Under the pieces are notes generated by a model. It saw nothing but the letters and a program-made list of their open reading frames with translations, did no database searches and was not told the origin of the DNA. A stretch of 64,000 bases of DNA from Demequina maris. GTDB taxonomy: Bacteria; Actinomycetota; Actinomycetes; Actinomycetales; Demequinaceae. Below are positions 17,292 to 25,421 of this stretch, piece by piece (position 1 is the first letter of the stretch; each line of letters opens with the position of its first letter). Made by a program: the position numbers and the translations under genes. The stretch covers positions 1 to 64,000 of the forward strand of contig NZ_BBLX01000006.1 of the NCBI RefSeq assembly GCF_000971155.1, given 5' to 3'.

Positions 17292-18176
17292 TCAGTTGCC
17301 GCTGACAGGCTCCGCGTCCGCGCGGGAGGGCTGCTCTGACGCCCACCAGCTCGCCAGCAGCGCGAGCTTGTCGGCGGACTCCGAGCCTGGCGTCGCGGTG
17401 TAGACCGTCAGGCCGAGCCCCTCGTCGGCCGGCAGCCCGAGCACGTTGTACTCGAGCTCGACCAGCCCGACGACCGGGTGGCGCATGCGCTTGAGGCCCT
17501 CGATGTGGAGGCGCACGTCGTGCCGCGCCCAACGCGTGCGGAACTCCTCGGATCGCGTCGAGAGCTCGCCGACGAGGTCCGTGATCGACTTGTCGAAGGG
17601 GTTGCGGCCGGCGACGGTCCGCAGGCTCGCGACCGAGCTGTCGGCGATCGTGTCCCAGTCCGGGTAGAAGTCGCGCGAGGCGGGATCGAGGAAGATGAAC
17701 CGCGGGTACCCGGGCCGTTCGGGCTGCGAGCGGTAGACGGGGTCGTACAGCGCGCGCCCGAGCTCGTTGGTCGCGACGATGTCGCCGCGCAGGTTGCCGA
17801 GGACCGCGGCGCCGGTGGTGATGGACTCGACGAGGTGCAGCAGGCTGGGGCGCACGCCAGCGGGGCCGCCCGGCTTGCGCCGGGCGCGGGTCGAGGCGTT
17901 GGCGGTGCGTGCCAGGTCGAAGAGGTGGGCGCGCTCGGCCTCGTCGAGCCGCAGCGCCGACGCGATCGCCTCGAGCACCTCGTCCGAGACGCCGCGGAGG
18001 TCGCCCCGCTCGAGCTTGGTGTAGTACTCGACGCTCACGCCGGCCAGGATCGCGACCTCGCCGCGTCGCAGGCCGGGGACGCGGCGGCTGCCCACGTCGG
18101 GCAGACCCACCATCGCCGGCGTGACCTTCGCGCGGCGCGTCATCAGGAAGTCGCGGACCTCGTTCGTCGTGCTCAT
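17292..18176 (-). CDS. MmyB-like HTH transcriptional regulator
   Basis: A 294-aa regulator. The N-terminal XRE-type helix-turn-helix reads RRVPGLRRGEVAILAGVSVEYYTKLERGD, and the C-terminal MmyB-like ligand-binding domain includes SLRTVAGRNPFDKSITDLVGEL and HDVRLHIEGLKRMRHPVVG. Such proteins often bind fatty-acid-like ligands and control a neighbouring oxidoreductase or transporter. It is divergent from the CMD/cupin operon and upstream of the MFS exporter. Two palindromes in the shared promoter region (18221-18246) are likely operators. Confidence 0.9.
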   Translation of the reverse strand: MSTTNEVRDFLMTRRAKVTPAMVGLPDVGSRRVPGLRRGEVAILAGVSVEYYTKLERGDLRGVSDEVLEAIASALRLDEAERAHLFDLARTANASTRARRKPGGPAGVRPSLLHLVESITTGAAVLGNLRGDIVATNELGRALYDPVYRSQPERPGYPRFIFLDPASRDFYPDWDTIADSSVASLRTVAGRNPFDKSITDLVGELSTRSEEFRTRWARHDVRLHIEGLKRMRHPVVGLVELEYNVLGLPADEGLGLTVYTATPGSESADKLALLASWWASEQPSRADAEPVSGN

Positions 18177-18206
18177 ATCGCCACCGTAAGCCTGCGGCCC
18201 GCGCGG

Positions 18207-18246
18207 TGACAGGTACTCGCAGAGGTACCTCTGACAGGAACTGTCA
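18207..18246. promoter_or_regulatory. Clustered palindromes between the MmyB-type regulator and CMD gene
   Basis: AGAGGTACCTCT (18221-18232) is a perfect 12-bp palindrome. It shares a base with TGACAGGAACTGTCA (18232-18246), a perfect 6+3+6 palindrome. TGACAGG(T/A)AC also occurs as a direct repeat at 18207 and 18232. Position between divergent genes points to operators for the MmyB-like protein. Confidence 0.6.
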
Positions 18247-18329
18247 CGACGGCAGCGCCCCGGCTGTACTGGAGGCATCGCCCGCCGTGCCGCGGCGCAT
18301 GGCGTCCAGAGACCGGAAAGGAAGACCTC

Positions 18330-18662
18330 ATGTCGGAACCCCAGGAGCAGACCCCGATGCAGCGGATGATGGGCGACTTCGCACCCACGTTCGTCGAGCT
18401 CACCGACGAGGTGCTGTTCGGCAAGGTGTGGGCGCGCACCGATGCGCTGTCGCCGCGCGACCGGAGCCTCGTCACCATCACGAGCCTCGTCACCGCCGGC
18501 AACATCGAGCAGCTCAACGCGCACATCCCGATGGGCCTCGCCAACGGCCTCACCGAGGACGAGATCAAGGAGGCGATCACCCACGTCGCGTTCTACGCCG
18601 GCTGGCCGCCCGCCGTCTCGGCCCTCACCCTCGCCCAGAAGCTGTTCTCCAAGGAGGCCTGA
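18330..18662 (+). CDS. Carboxymuconolactone decarboxylase (AhpD-like) family protein
   Basis: A 110-aa all-helical protein of the CMD/AhpD family. SPRDRSLVTITSLVTAG and the later EIKEAITHVAFYAGWPPAVSAL are the family pattern. The CXXC redox pair of true AhpD is absent, so it is not an alkylhydroperoxidase of that type. Ribosome site GGAAAGGAAG. It opens a three-gene run with a cupin (one base apart) and DUF2255; such trios with aldo/keto reductases are common in actinobacterial detoxification loci. Confidence 0.9.
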   Translation: MSEPQEQTPMQRMMGDFAPTFVELTDEVLFGKVWARTDALSPRDRSLVTITSLVTAGNIEQLNAHIPMGLANGLTEDEIKEAITHVAFYAGWPPAVSALTLAQKLFSKEA

Positions 18663-18663
18663 C

Positions 18664-19059
18664 ATGAACATCGAGCCCACGATCCCCACCATGAAGAACC
18701 CGCCGGAGCAGTTCGCCGGCGACGTGTGGGTCGACCTGATCGCGATCCCGCACGGCCCGGAGCAGCGCGCCGTCCTCGCCAAGGTGCGGTTCGCGCCCGG
18801 CGCCCGTACCGCGTGGCACTCGCACGCGCATGGCCAGTACTGCCACGTGACCGACGGCACCGCGCTGTTCGGCAGCCGTGACGGCACCATCATCGAGGCG
18901 AAGGCCGGCCAGACGGTCTACACCCCGCCGAACGAGGAGCACTGGCACGCCGCCGCGCCGGACTCGTTCATGGAGCACCTCGCGCTGCTCGAGGGCACCG
19001 ACCCCGCCACCAGCACCGTCTGGGGCGAGCACGTCACGGATGAGGAGCTCGGCCGCTGA
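18664..19059 (+). CDS. Cupin domain protein
   Basis: A single-domain cupin of 131 aa. Motif 1 is GARTAWHSHAHGQYCHVTDG, with histidines to bind a metal, and motif 2 is YTPPNEEHWHAAAP. Similar proteins accompany CMD genes and are annotated as quercetin-dioxygenase-like or as sensors of oxidised carbonyls, but the activity is unproven. It starts one base after the CMD stop and its TGA overlaps the next ATG, so the three genes are co-translated. Confidence 0.9.
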   Translation: MNIEPTIPTMKNPPEQFAGDVWVDLIAIPHGPEQRAVLAKVRFAPGARTAWHSHAHGQYCHVTDGTALFGSRDGTIIEAKAGQTVYTPPNEEHWHAAAPDSFMEHLALLEGTDPATSTVWGEHVTDEELGR

Positions 19060-19433
19060 TGGCGGCGTGGCCCGCGCCCGTCCTCGCCGCGATCGCCGGC
19101 TCGGACGACCTGCACATCTCGCCGTTCCGCGCGGACGGTGTCACCTACGGCACCCCCACGTGGATCTGGTCCGTGGTCGTGGACGGCGCGCTGTACGTGC
19201 GCGCGCGGAACGGTGTCCGCTCGCGCTGGCACCGGTCCGCCATGTCGCAGCGCGCCGGCCGCATCTCCGCCGGCGGCCACACCCTGGACGTCACCTTCAC
19301 GCCGGCCGATGCGTCGCTCACCGACGCGATCGACGCCGCCTACCGCGCCAAGTATGCGGACAGCCGCTACCTGCCGCCCATGGTGAGCGCGGGGCCGCAG
19401 GCGGCGACCGTCCGGATCGATCCCGCAGGCTGA
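19059..19433 (+). CDS. DUF2255 family protein
   Basis: A 124-aa beta-barrel-like protein matching the DUF2255 pattern: LHISPFRADGVTYGTPTWIWSVVVDGALYVRA, then GVRSRWHRSAMSQRAGRI, and ending with IDAAYRAKYADSRYLPPM. The fold resembles the pyridoxamine-oxidase-like/F420-binding split barrel, but no cofactor motif is certain. ATG 19059 overlaps the cupin stop. Followed by a strong hairpin. Confidence 0.85.
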   Translation: MAAWPAPVLAAIAGSDDLHISPFRADGVTYGTPTWIWSVVVDGALYVRARNGVRSRWHRSAMSQRAGRISAGGHTLDVTFTPADASLTDAIDAAYRAKYADSRYLPPMVSAGPQAATVRIDPAG

Positions 19434-19488
19434 CCCCCGCCTGCCGTGGCGGCGGCCGCGCACGCTGAGAAGCGTCGCACCCGCATCG

Positions 19489-19517
19489 GGCCCCCTCCGG
19501 CGATCCTGGAGGGGGCC
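19489..19517 (+). terminator. Terminator after DUF2255
   Basis: 10-bp perfect stem GGCCCCCTCC / GGAGGGGGCC with a 9-nt loop, followed by TTC. It ends the CMD-cupin-DUF2255 operon. Confidence 0.7.
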
Positions 19518-19558
19518 TTCGCCGTCCCCGCACCCACCTCACGCGCCAGGAGGCGTCC

Positions 19559-19912
19559 ATGCAGATCCAGTTCACGCTCGACGATGCGAGCCTCACCGTG
19601 ACGCTCGGTGACGGCCCGGCCGCGCTCGACCTGGTCGCGCAGCTCCCGCTCACGCTCACGATGCGCGACTTCCACGGCATCGAGAAGGTCGCCGACCTTC
19701 CTGTGCGCCTCGACATCGCCGGCGAGCCTCCGCGGACGGACGCGAATGCGGGCGACCTCACCTACTGCGCCCCGTGGGGCAACCTCGCGTTCTTCTACCG
19801 GGACCTCGGCTACGCCGCGGGGCTCGTGAGCCTCGGCACCGTCGACGGCGAGGCCGCGGTGCTCGAGGGCATCGCCGACGGTGCGACCGTCACGGTGACC
19901 CTGGTCGCCTGA
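19559..19912 (+). CDS. Cyclophilin-like fold protein
   Basis: A 117-aa protein of the bacterial cyclophilin-like family (cyclophil_like2). It has a short beta-barrel with LTLTMRDFHGIEKVADLP, then GDLTYCAPWGNLAFFYRDLGYAAGLVSLG, the family core. No peptidyl-prolyl isomerase active site is evident. It follows the CMD operon after a terminator, with its own GGAGGCG ribosome site, and is convergent with the aldo/keto reductase. Confidence 0.82.
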   Translation: MQIQFTLDDASLTVTLGDGPAALDLVAQLPLTLTMRDFHGIEKVADLPVRLDIAGEPPRTDANAGDLTYCAPWGNLAFFYRDLGYAAGLVSLGTVDGEAAVLEGIADGATVTVTLVA

Positions 19913-19922
19913 GCCGGAGACG

Positions 19923-19958
19923 ACGAAGGCCGGCCCCGATGCGGGGGCCGGCCTTCGT
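19923..19958. terminator. Bidirectional terminator between convergent genes
   Basis: 15-16 bp stem (ACGAAGGCCGGCCCC ... GGGGCCGGCCTTCGT) with a short GATGCG-type loop, in the gap between the cyclophilin-like gene and the aldo/keto reductase. Confidence 0.85.
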
Positions 19959-19968
19959 GGGGTCCGCG

Positions 19969-20874
19969 TCAGCCGCGCGAGCCGACCACCATCTTGAGCA
20001 TCGTGCCGAGGTTCAGCCTGCCGCCGTACACGGGCATCATGTTCGCCGAGCCGTAGTCGGTCACGGGCGCCACGTTCCTGAGGGCCTCCATGTCCTCGGC
20101 GCCGATCTGGAAGTCGAGCGCGGCGTTGCTCGCCATGTGCGCGGGGTTCGCCGTATTGGGCAGCGGCAGCAGCCCGAGGTCGAGGCAGTAGCGGATCGAC
20201 AGCTGCGGCACGGACACGCCGTAGCGGGCGGCGATGGCCTCGACCTCGGCGTTTCCCAGCAGCGCGCCATGGGCGACGGGGGAGTAGGCCTCGACGAGGA
20301 CGTCCCGCGCGTGGGAGTGCGCGATGAGGTCGAACGGCGTGTTGCCTATGTGCGCGAGGACCTGGTTGACCATCGGCTTGACGGTGGCCGAGCCGAGGAC
20401 GTTGTCGAGGTCGTCCTGCTCGAAGTTCGAGAGGCCGATCGCGCGGACCTTGCCGGCGGCGTAGGCATCCTCGAGCGCGCGCCACACCTCGCGGTTCTCG
20501 TCGAAGTAGCGCTTCTCGCCGCGGAAGGCGGTCCACGGCTGCGGGCTGTGGATGATCATCATGTCGATGTGGTCGAGACCGAGCTTCTTGAGCGATCCGT
20601 CGATCGACCTGGCGGCCTTCACGTACGACTTCGCACCCGCGTCGATCTTCGAGGTGACGAACACCTGGTCACGCGCGACGCCGCTGGAGCGCACGCCCTC
20701 GCCCACGCCCTGCTCGTTGCGGTAGGCCTGCGCGGTGTCGATGTGGCGGTAACCGGCGTCGATCGCCGACCTCACCGCGCCGACGACGTCCTTGTTGTTG
20801 ATGAACCAGGTGCCGAGTCCCAGCTGCGGGATCTCGACGCCGTTGCTCAGCGTGTAGGTCTGGTCGAGGACCAT
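19969..20874 (-). CDS. Aldo/keto reductase
   Basis: A 301-aa NADPH-dependent AKR. The N-terminal strand is NGVEIPQLGLGTWFI. The catalytic tetrad is recognisable: D in DAGYRHIDTAQAYRNE, the Y of that segment, K in VTSKIDAG, and H in MMIIHSPQPW. Ribosome site AGGAAAGGAG. It is a clear paralogue of the AKR at 42159, sharing the TYTLSNGVEIP opening. The late ALRNVAPVTDYGSANMMPVYGG tail is also similar. Divergent from the flavodoxin-fold reductase, which suggests joint use in carbonyl or quinone detoxification. Confidence 0.92.
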   Translation of the reverse strand: MVLDQTYTLSNGVEIPQLGLGTWFINNKDVVGAVRSAIDAGYRHIDTAQAYRNEQGVGEGVRSSGVARDQVFVTSKIDAGAKSYVKAARSIDGSLKKLGLDHIDMMIIHSPQPWTAFRGEKRYFDENREVWRALEDAYAAGKVRAIGLSNFEQDDLDNVLGSATVKPMVNQVLAHIGNTPFDLIAHSHARDVLVEAYSPVAHGALLGNAEVEAIAARYGVSVPQLSIRYCLDLGLLPLPNTANPAHMASNAALDFQIGAEDMEALRNVAPVTDYGSANMMPVYGGRLNLGTMLKMVVGSRG

Positions 20875-21204
20875 GGGGTCTCCTTTCCTCTGTCGCCCGC
20901 GTCGGGCGAGCGGGTAGACGGGCGCATATCCGCATCGTGCGGCCATCATCGCGACCCCTTGCGGCCGCGACCAGATGGCGCCGGAAGGGGTTCCGCGAGC
21001 ACCCCCGAGGCGTGCGACCCCGAGCATGCGGCGCACCGACGCTAGGGGCGCATCGACGCGCGAGGGAGCCTCTATCAGGGACCCTCTCAGCGGCGTCGAT
21101 ATCCCGCTCCGGGGCCCTACGTCCCGCGATCGTTGCCGGGACCACGGCGAGCATCGTCGGCACGGCGACGACGCCGCACCTCCCAGCACAGAAACGGACT
21201 TCTC
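20875..21204. other. 330-bp divergent intergenic region, no gene seen
   Basis: No plausible coding frame or RNA. It contains the ribosome site of the minus-strand AKR (next to 20875), two ACGATGC words on the minus strand (near 20932 and 21152) and GC-rich inverted segments. I cannot pick a convincing -35/-10 pair in either direction. Confidence 0.5.
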
Positions 21205-21828
21205 ATGGCCAAGCTCCTCGTCATCCGCGCGCACCCGCTCGCCGCCGACGCCTCGCGGTCGATGCGCCTCGCCGACGAGTTCCTCGCGGCGTACACCCAG
21301 GCTCACCCCGACGACGACGTCATCGACCAGAACCTGTACAACATCGCCATCCCGGAGATCGACCTCGACCTGTTCGGCGCGTGGAAGAAGCTGGGCGACG
21401 GTGTCCCGTTCGTGCGGCTGCACGAGGCGGAGCAGACCAAGAGCACCCTGTTCGAGGGGTACACCACACAGTTCCTCAACATGGACAAGATCGTGATCGC
21501 GAACCCGCTGTGGAACCTCCAGGTGCCCACGCGGCTGAAGGCGTGGATCGACTGCATCTGCGTCGCCGGCAAGACCTTCAAGTACAACGAGCAGGGGGAG
21601 GCGGTCGGGCTCGTGCGCGGCAAGAAGGCGCTCCACCTCCAGACCGCGGGCGGCTTCTACGGCTCGCAGGACCCGGCGAGCCAGTACGTGCAGATGATGC
21701 TGAACTTCATCGGGGTCGAGGACGTGGCCTCGATCGCGGCCGAGGGGATGGATCACGACCCGGCGCACGCCGACGACATCATGGAGGCGGCGGTCGCACG
21801 GGTGCGGGCGGCGGCTACCGCCTTCTGA
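21205..21828 (+). CDS. FMN-dependent NADH-azoreductase / NAD(P)H quinone reductase-like flavodoxin
   Basis: A 207-aa flavodoxin-fold reductase of the AzoR/MdaB type. The N-terminus MAKLLVIRAHPLAADASRSM binds FMN phosphate, KIVIANPLWNLQVPTRLKAWIDCI forms the isoalloxazine site, and LHLQTAGGFYGSQDPASQYVQMMLNFIG is the typical later motif. It probably reduces quinones or azo compounds by two electrons. Divergent from an aldo/keto reductase. Confidence 0.9.
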   Translation: MAKLLVIRAHPLAADASRSMRLADEFLAAYTQAHPDDDVIDQNLYNIAIPEIDLDLFGAWKKLGDGVPFVRLHEAEQTKSTLFEGYTTQFLNMDKIVIANPLWNLQVPTRLKAWIDCICVAGKTFKYNEQGEAVGLVRGKKALHLQTAGGFYGSQDPASQYVQMMLNFIGVEDVASIAAEGMDHDPAHADDIMEAAVARVRAAATAF

Positions 21829-21939
21829 CCCTCCGGTGCGCACGCGGGCGTGCGGCGGGTCGACCACCGCACGCCCGAGGCGCGTACGGTCGGCGCGCCC
21901 GGTGGCCGAGCGCCGCTGATAACAGTTCGGTGACAGTGA

Positions 21940-21968
21940 TTGACCGACCCGCGCGCTGCGGGTACTTT
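21940..21968 (+). promoter_or_regulatory. Promoter of the sugar ABC operon
   Basis: -35 TTGACC (21940-21945), 17-nt spacer, -10 TACTTT (21963-21968). The 17-bp operator at 21976 covers the expected transcription start. Confidence 0.7.
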
Positions 21969-21975
21969 GGCGAAA

Positions 21976-21992
21976 GCCGGTCATTGATTCGT
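21976..21992. promoter_or_regulatory. Operator copy 1 of the glycoside regulon
   Basis: GCCGGTCATTGATTCGT, 14 of 17 matches to the consensus ACCARTCAWTGAYTGGT. It sits just downstream of the -10 box, a repressing position. Confidence 0.6.
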
Positions 21993-22034
21993 TTCAGTGA
22001 TCCGGTGCCATACGGCACTTACAAGGAGGTAAGA

Positions 22035-23387
22035 ATGTCTGTCGCACGCCTACACCGCCGGGCGGGGGTCGCCGCCGGCGCGCTCGCAGGTGCGGTCATC
22101 CTCGCCAGCTGCTCGAGCGGCGGGTCCACGTCCGAGGGAACGTCCAGCGCGGACGACGGTGCCGAGCCCGGCGAGGTCACCGAGCTGACGCTGCTGACCG
22201 GCACCGTCGAGCTCAACGTCGCGATCGCGGAGGCCGTGGTCGCCGGGTTCAACGAGGCGAACCCCGACGTCCAGGTGACGGTCGACGCCTCGGTGCCGTC
22301 CGGCTCCGAGGGCGACAACCTGCTCAAGACGCGACTCGCCACCGGCGATGCGCCCGACATGTTCTGGTACAACTCGGGTTCGCTGCTCCAGGCGCTGAAC
22401 CCGGACGCGCAGCTGCTCAACATCGCGGACGCGCCCTTCATGGACAACGTGATGGACAGCTTCATCCCGACGGTGTCGACCGACAACGGCGTCTACGGCG
22501 TCCCGATCGACGTCGCGGGAGGCGGCGGCATCTTCTACTCGATCCCGATCTACGAGGAGCTCGGTCTCGAGGTGCCCACCACGTGGGATGAGTTCGTGTC
22601 CAACACCCAGGCGATCAAGGACGCGGGCTACGACAACGCGCTCATCCAGTCGTTCGGCGACACCTGGACGTCGCAGATCATCATGCTGGCCGACTACTAC
22701 AACATCTACAACGAGGACCCGGACTGGGCGGCGAAGTACACGGCCAACGAGGCGCATTACAGCGACACCCCGGTCGCCCTGCGGTCCTTCGAGAAGATGC
22801 AGGAGATCTACGACGACGGCCTCCTCAACAAGGACTACGCGTCGCTGACCTTCGACAAGGCGCTCGAGCGCATGGCGTCGGGCGAGGGCGCGCAGTACCC
22901 GATGCTCATGTTTGCGATCGACACGATGATGAGCCTCTACCCGGAGTCCGCCGACAACATCGGCTACTTCGCGATCCCCGGCGACGACGCCGCGGCGAAC
23001 GGCCTGACGGTGTGGATGCCGCCGGCCATCTACGCGCCGGCGACCACGGAGAACCCGGACGCGGTGAAGAAGTTCATGGCCTACGTCGCCAGCCCCGAGG
23101 CGTGCCAGGCGCGCCTGGATGCGGGCATCGCGGCCGGCGGGCCGTTCGTGGTCGAGGGCTGCGAGCTCCCGGACGACGTGCCGCAGGCGATCAAGGACAT
23201 GCTGCCCTACTTCGACTCGGGCGACACCGCTCCGGCGCTCGAGTTCCTGTCCCCGATCAAGGGCCCCTCGCTCGAGCAGATCCTCGTCGAGGTCGGCTCC
23301 GGCATCCGTTCCGCCGAGGACGGCGCCGCGCTCTACGACGAGGATGTCAAGAAGCAGGCCCAGCAGCTGGGCCTCGAGGGTTGGTGA
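22035..23387 (+). CDS. Carbohydrate ABC transporter substrate-binding lipoprotein
   Basis: A 450-aa extracellular solute-binding protein family 1 lipoprotein. The signal peptide ends in LASC (C26), followed by an S/G/T/E linker. The body shows EVTELTLLTGTVELN, NPDVQVTVDASVPSG, then GDAPDMFWYNSGSLLQAL and YGVPIDVAGGGGIFYSIPIYEELGLEVPTTWDEF, the sugar-binding family pattern. The ribosome site AAGGAGGT is perfect. First gene of an importer operon with two permeases and no ATPase. Because the operon shares an operator with rhamnosidase and glucosidase genes, an oligosaccharide or glycoside ligand is likely. Confidence 0.92.
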   Translation: MSVARLHRRAGVAAGALAGAVILASCSSGGSTSEGTSSADDGAEPGEVTELTLLTGTVELNVAIAEAVVAGFNEANPDVQVTVDASVPSGSEGDNLLKTRLATGDAPDMFWYNSGSLLQALNPDAQLLNIADAPFMDNVMDSFIPTVSTDNGVYGVPIDVAGGGGIFYSIPIYEELGLEVPTTWDEFVSNTQAIKDAGYDNALIQSFGDTWTSQIIMLADYYNIYNEDPDWAAKYTANEAHYSDTPVALRSFEKMQEIYDDGLLNKDYASLTFDKALERMASGEGAQYPMLMFAIDTMMSLYPESADNIGYFAIPGDDAAANGLTVWMPPAIYAPATTENPDAVKKFMAYVASPEACQARLDAGIAAGGPFVVEGCELPDDVPQAIKDMLPYFDSGDTAPALEFLSPIKGPSLEQILVEVGSGIRSAEDGAALYDEDVKKQAQQLGLEGW

Positions 23388-23412
23388 CCCCACCCGTCCT
23401 CAGTTGACCACC

Positions 23413-23451
23413 GCCGTCGGGGCCCGACCTCTCGGGTCGGGCACCGACGGC
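23413..23451 (+). terminator. Intercistronic hairpin after the binding-protein gene
   Basis: Stacked stems GCCGTCGG/CCGACGGC and GCCCGACC/GGTCGGGC around a TCTCG loop, with single unpaired bases between. It probably lowers expression of the permeases relative to the binding protein. Confidence 0.65.
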
Positions 23452-23468
23452 CCGCTCAGGAGCCCCTC

Positions 23469-24401
23469 ATGACCGACACCATGGCGCGCGGGCGCGCCGC
23501 CACCCCCACCACCCCCGAGCCCGAGCAGCCGCGTCACCGTCGACGCACCAAGAGCCCCTACCCGATGTGGTTCTACGCTCCCGCCGGCATCATCTACGGC
23601 GTCCTCTTCATCGTCCCGACCTTCGCGTCGTTCTACTTCGCGCTCACGCGATGGACCATCTTCGAGTCCGAGTTCATCGGTCTCGACAACTTCCGCACCT
23701 TCTTCTCCGAGCCCTTCCTGTTCGAGAGCCTCATCAACACGCTGATCTTCGCGGTGATCACCTCCGGCGCGAAGGTCGTCCTCGGCCTCCTCATCGCCGT
23801 ATTCCTCACGAGCCAGATCGTCGCTCGCGGCTGGCTGCGCTCGGTGGTCTTCTTCCCGGTGCTCATCTCGGCCGTCGGCATCGGCGCGACGTTCGCGGTC
23901 CTGCTCGACCCGTTCGAGGGGCTGGTGAACCGCACCCTCGCCGCGGTCGGGGTCGAGGGCCCGGGCTGGCTGACCGACCCGAACCTCGCGCTGTTCTCCG
24001 TCGCGCTCGTCGACGTGTGGCGCGGCGTCGGCCTGGCGGTGCTGATCTACATCGCTGGCATCGTCGCGATCCCGCAGGAGTACTTCGAGGCCGCCAAGGT
24101 CGACGGCGCCAGCGCCTTCAAGCGGTTCTGGCACGTCACGCTGCCGCTGATGCGTCCCGCGACCACCACGGTGATCATCCTGTCCCTCATCGGCGGCCTG
24201 CGGTCGTTCGACCTCATCTGGACCATGACGGGGGGCGGTCCCGGCTTCAGCTCGGACGTCCTCGCATCCGTGGTCTACAAGCAGTACCAGGCGGGCTTCT
24301 ACGGCCTCTCGACGGCGGGCAACGTCGTGCTGTTCGTCCTCGTGGCGCTCATCGTCGTACCCCTGTTCTGGTTCCTCAACCGCAAGGAGGTCGACCGATG
24401 A
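23469..24401 (+). CDS. Carbohydrate ABC transporter permease (MalF-like)
   Basis: A 310-aa permease with six main helices after a basic N-terminal tail. The ATPase-contact EAA loop is EYFEAAKVDGASAFKRFWHVTLPLMRP. SFYFALTRWTIFESEFIGLDNFRTFF is the usual MalF/UgpA opening. ATG 23469 follows the hairpin with a CAGGAGCCC ribosome site. Ends in an ATGA overlap with the second permease. Confidence 0.93.
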   Translation: MTDTMARGRAATPTTPEPEQPRHRRRTKSPYPMWFYAPAGIIYGVLFIVPTFASFYFALTRWTIFESEFIGLDNFRTFFSEPFLFESLINTLIFAVITSGAKVVLGLLIAVFLTSQIVARGWLRSVVFFPVLISAVGIGATFAVLLDPFEGLVNRTLAAVGVEGPGWLTDPNLALFSVALVDVWRGVGLAVLIYIAGIVAIPQEYFEAAKVDGASAFKRFWHVTLPLMRPATTTVIILSLIGGLRSFDLIWTMTGGGPGFSSDVLASVVYKQYQAGFYGLSTAGNVVLFVLVALIVVPLFWFLNRKEVDR

Positions 24402-25255
24402 CCACGCAGGCGGAGCCCAAGTCCAGGCTCAACCGCACGTACTCGTGGACCGCCGGGCTGCTCGGCATCGTCGTCACGGCCGTGATCTTCATCGTGCCGT
24501 TCATCTTCATCTTCCTCACGGCGTCGAAGACCCGCGTCGAGGCGGCGAGCCTGGAGTTCTCGTGGCCGACCGAATGGGCGTTCGTCGAGAACCTCGTCGA
24601 GGTGATCCAGGCGCGCGACTACGTGCTCGTGACCGCGTTCATCAACTCGACGATCCTCACGGTCGCGTCCGTGACGTTGATGGTGGTGTTCTCGGCGATG
24701 GTCGGCTACGTGCTGCAGCGGCGCTCGAGCCGCTGGAACGGGCTCATCAACTTCCTGGTGCTCGCCGGCCTCATCGTGCCGCCCGCGGTGGTGCCGACGA
24801 TCTGGGTCATGCAGCGCCTCGGGCTGTTCAAGACGATGCACGGCCTGGTGTTCATCATGGTCGCGTTCGGCATGGCGTTCTGCGTGCTGATGTTCCGTAC
24901 GTTCGTCGCCACCATCCCGCGCGAGCTCGACGAGGCCGCGATCATGGACGGAGCGGGTCCGATCCGCCTGTTCTTCCAGGTGATCTTCCCGCTGTTGCGG
25001 TCCGTCATCGTGACCGTCATCGTCGTGCAGGCCGTCTTCGTCTTCAACGACTTCCAGGCGCCGCTGTACTTCTTCCCCGGCTCGGGAAACGAGACCGTGC
25101 AGGTCACCCTGTACAACTTCCAGGGGCAGTACTCGACGGCCTGGAACCTGCTGTTCATGGACATCCTGCTCATCACGGTGCCCATGCTTGTGATGTACAT
25201 CTTCTTCAACCGGCAGATCGTGGCCGGCATGACCTCCGGCGCGGTCAAGGGCTGA
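24398..25255 (+). CDS. Carbohydrate ABC transporter permease (MalG-like)
   Basis: A 285-aa MalG-like permease with the EAA loop ELDEAAIMDGAGPIRLFFQVIFPLLRS and the terminal NRQIVAGMTSGAVKG typical of family CUT1. It overlaps the previous gene by 4 bases. No ATP-binding gene follows; actinobacterial CUT1 importers commonly use a shared ATPase (MsiK type) encoded elsewhere, which is the probable arrangement here. Confidence 0.93.
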   Translation: MTTQAEPKSRLNRTYSWTAGLLGIVVTAVIFIVPFIFIFLTASKTRVEAASLEFSWPTEWAFVENLVEVIQARDYVLVTAFINSTILTVASVTLMVVFSAMVGYVLQRRSSRWNGLINFLVLAGLIVPPAVVPTIWVMQRLGLFKTMHGLVFIMVAFGMAFCVLMFRTFVATIPRELDEAAIMDGAGPIRLFFQVIFPLLRSVIVTVIVVQAVFVFNDFQAPLYFFPGSGNETVQVTLYNFQGQYSTAWNLLFMDILLITVPMLVMYIFFNRQIVAGMTSGAVKG

Positions 25256-25276
25256 GCAGGACCGCTCGGACAGGTG

Positions 25277-25317
25277 AGGGCCCCGCGCCCGCGGTGATCC
25301 CGCGGGCGCGGGGCCCT
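25277..25317. terminator. Strong hairpin ending the sugar ABC operon
   Basis: 18-bp perfect GC-rich stem (25277-25294 with 25300-25317) and a 5-nt loop, followed by CGCC. It lies between two convergent operons. Confidence 0.8.
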
Positions 25318-25378
25318 CGCCGTGCGCGTGCACGATGCGTGGCGGAGGCGCCCTCCGGCCGCGCGGCCGCACGCGGAA

Positions 25379-25412
25379 GGGGGCCGGTCCCACCACGGTG
25401 GGACCGGCCCCC
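25379..25412. terminator. Hairpin ending the GH3 gene
   Basis: 15-bp perfect stem (GGGGGCCGGTCCCAC with GTGGGACCGGCCCCC) and a 4-nt loop, ten bases past the GH3 stop on the minus strand. Confidence 0.75.
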
Positions 25413-25421
25413 GGCCGAGCG

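Noticed and set aside
15170-17305. 711-codon plus-strand frame opposite the MFS exporter
   Set aside because: Histidine/arginine/aspartate-rich antisense frame of a clear 14-helix transporter.
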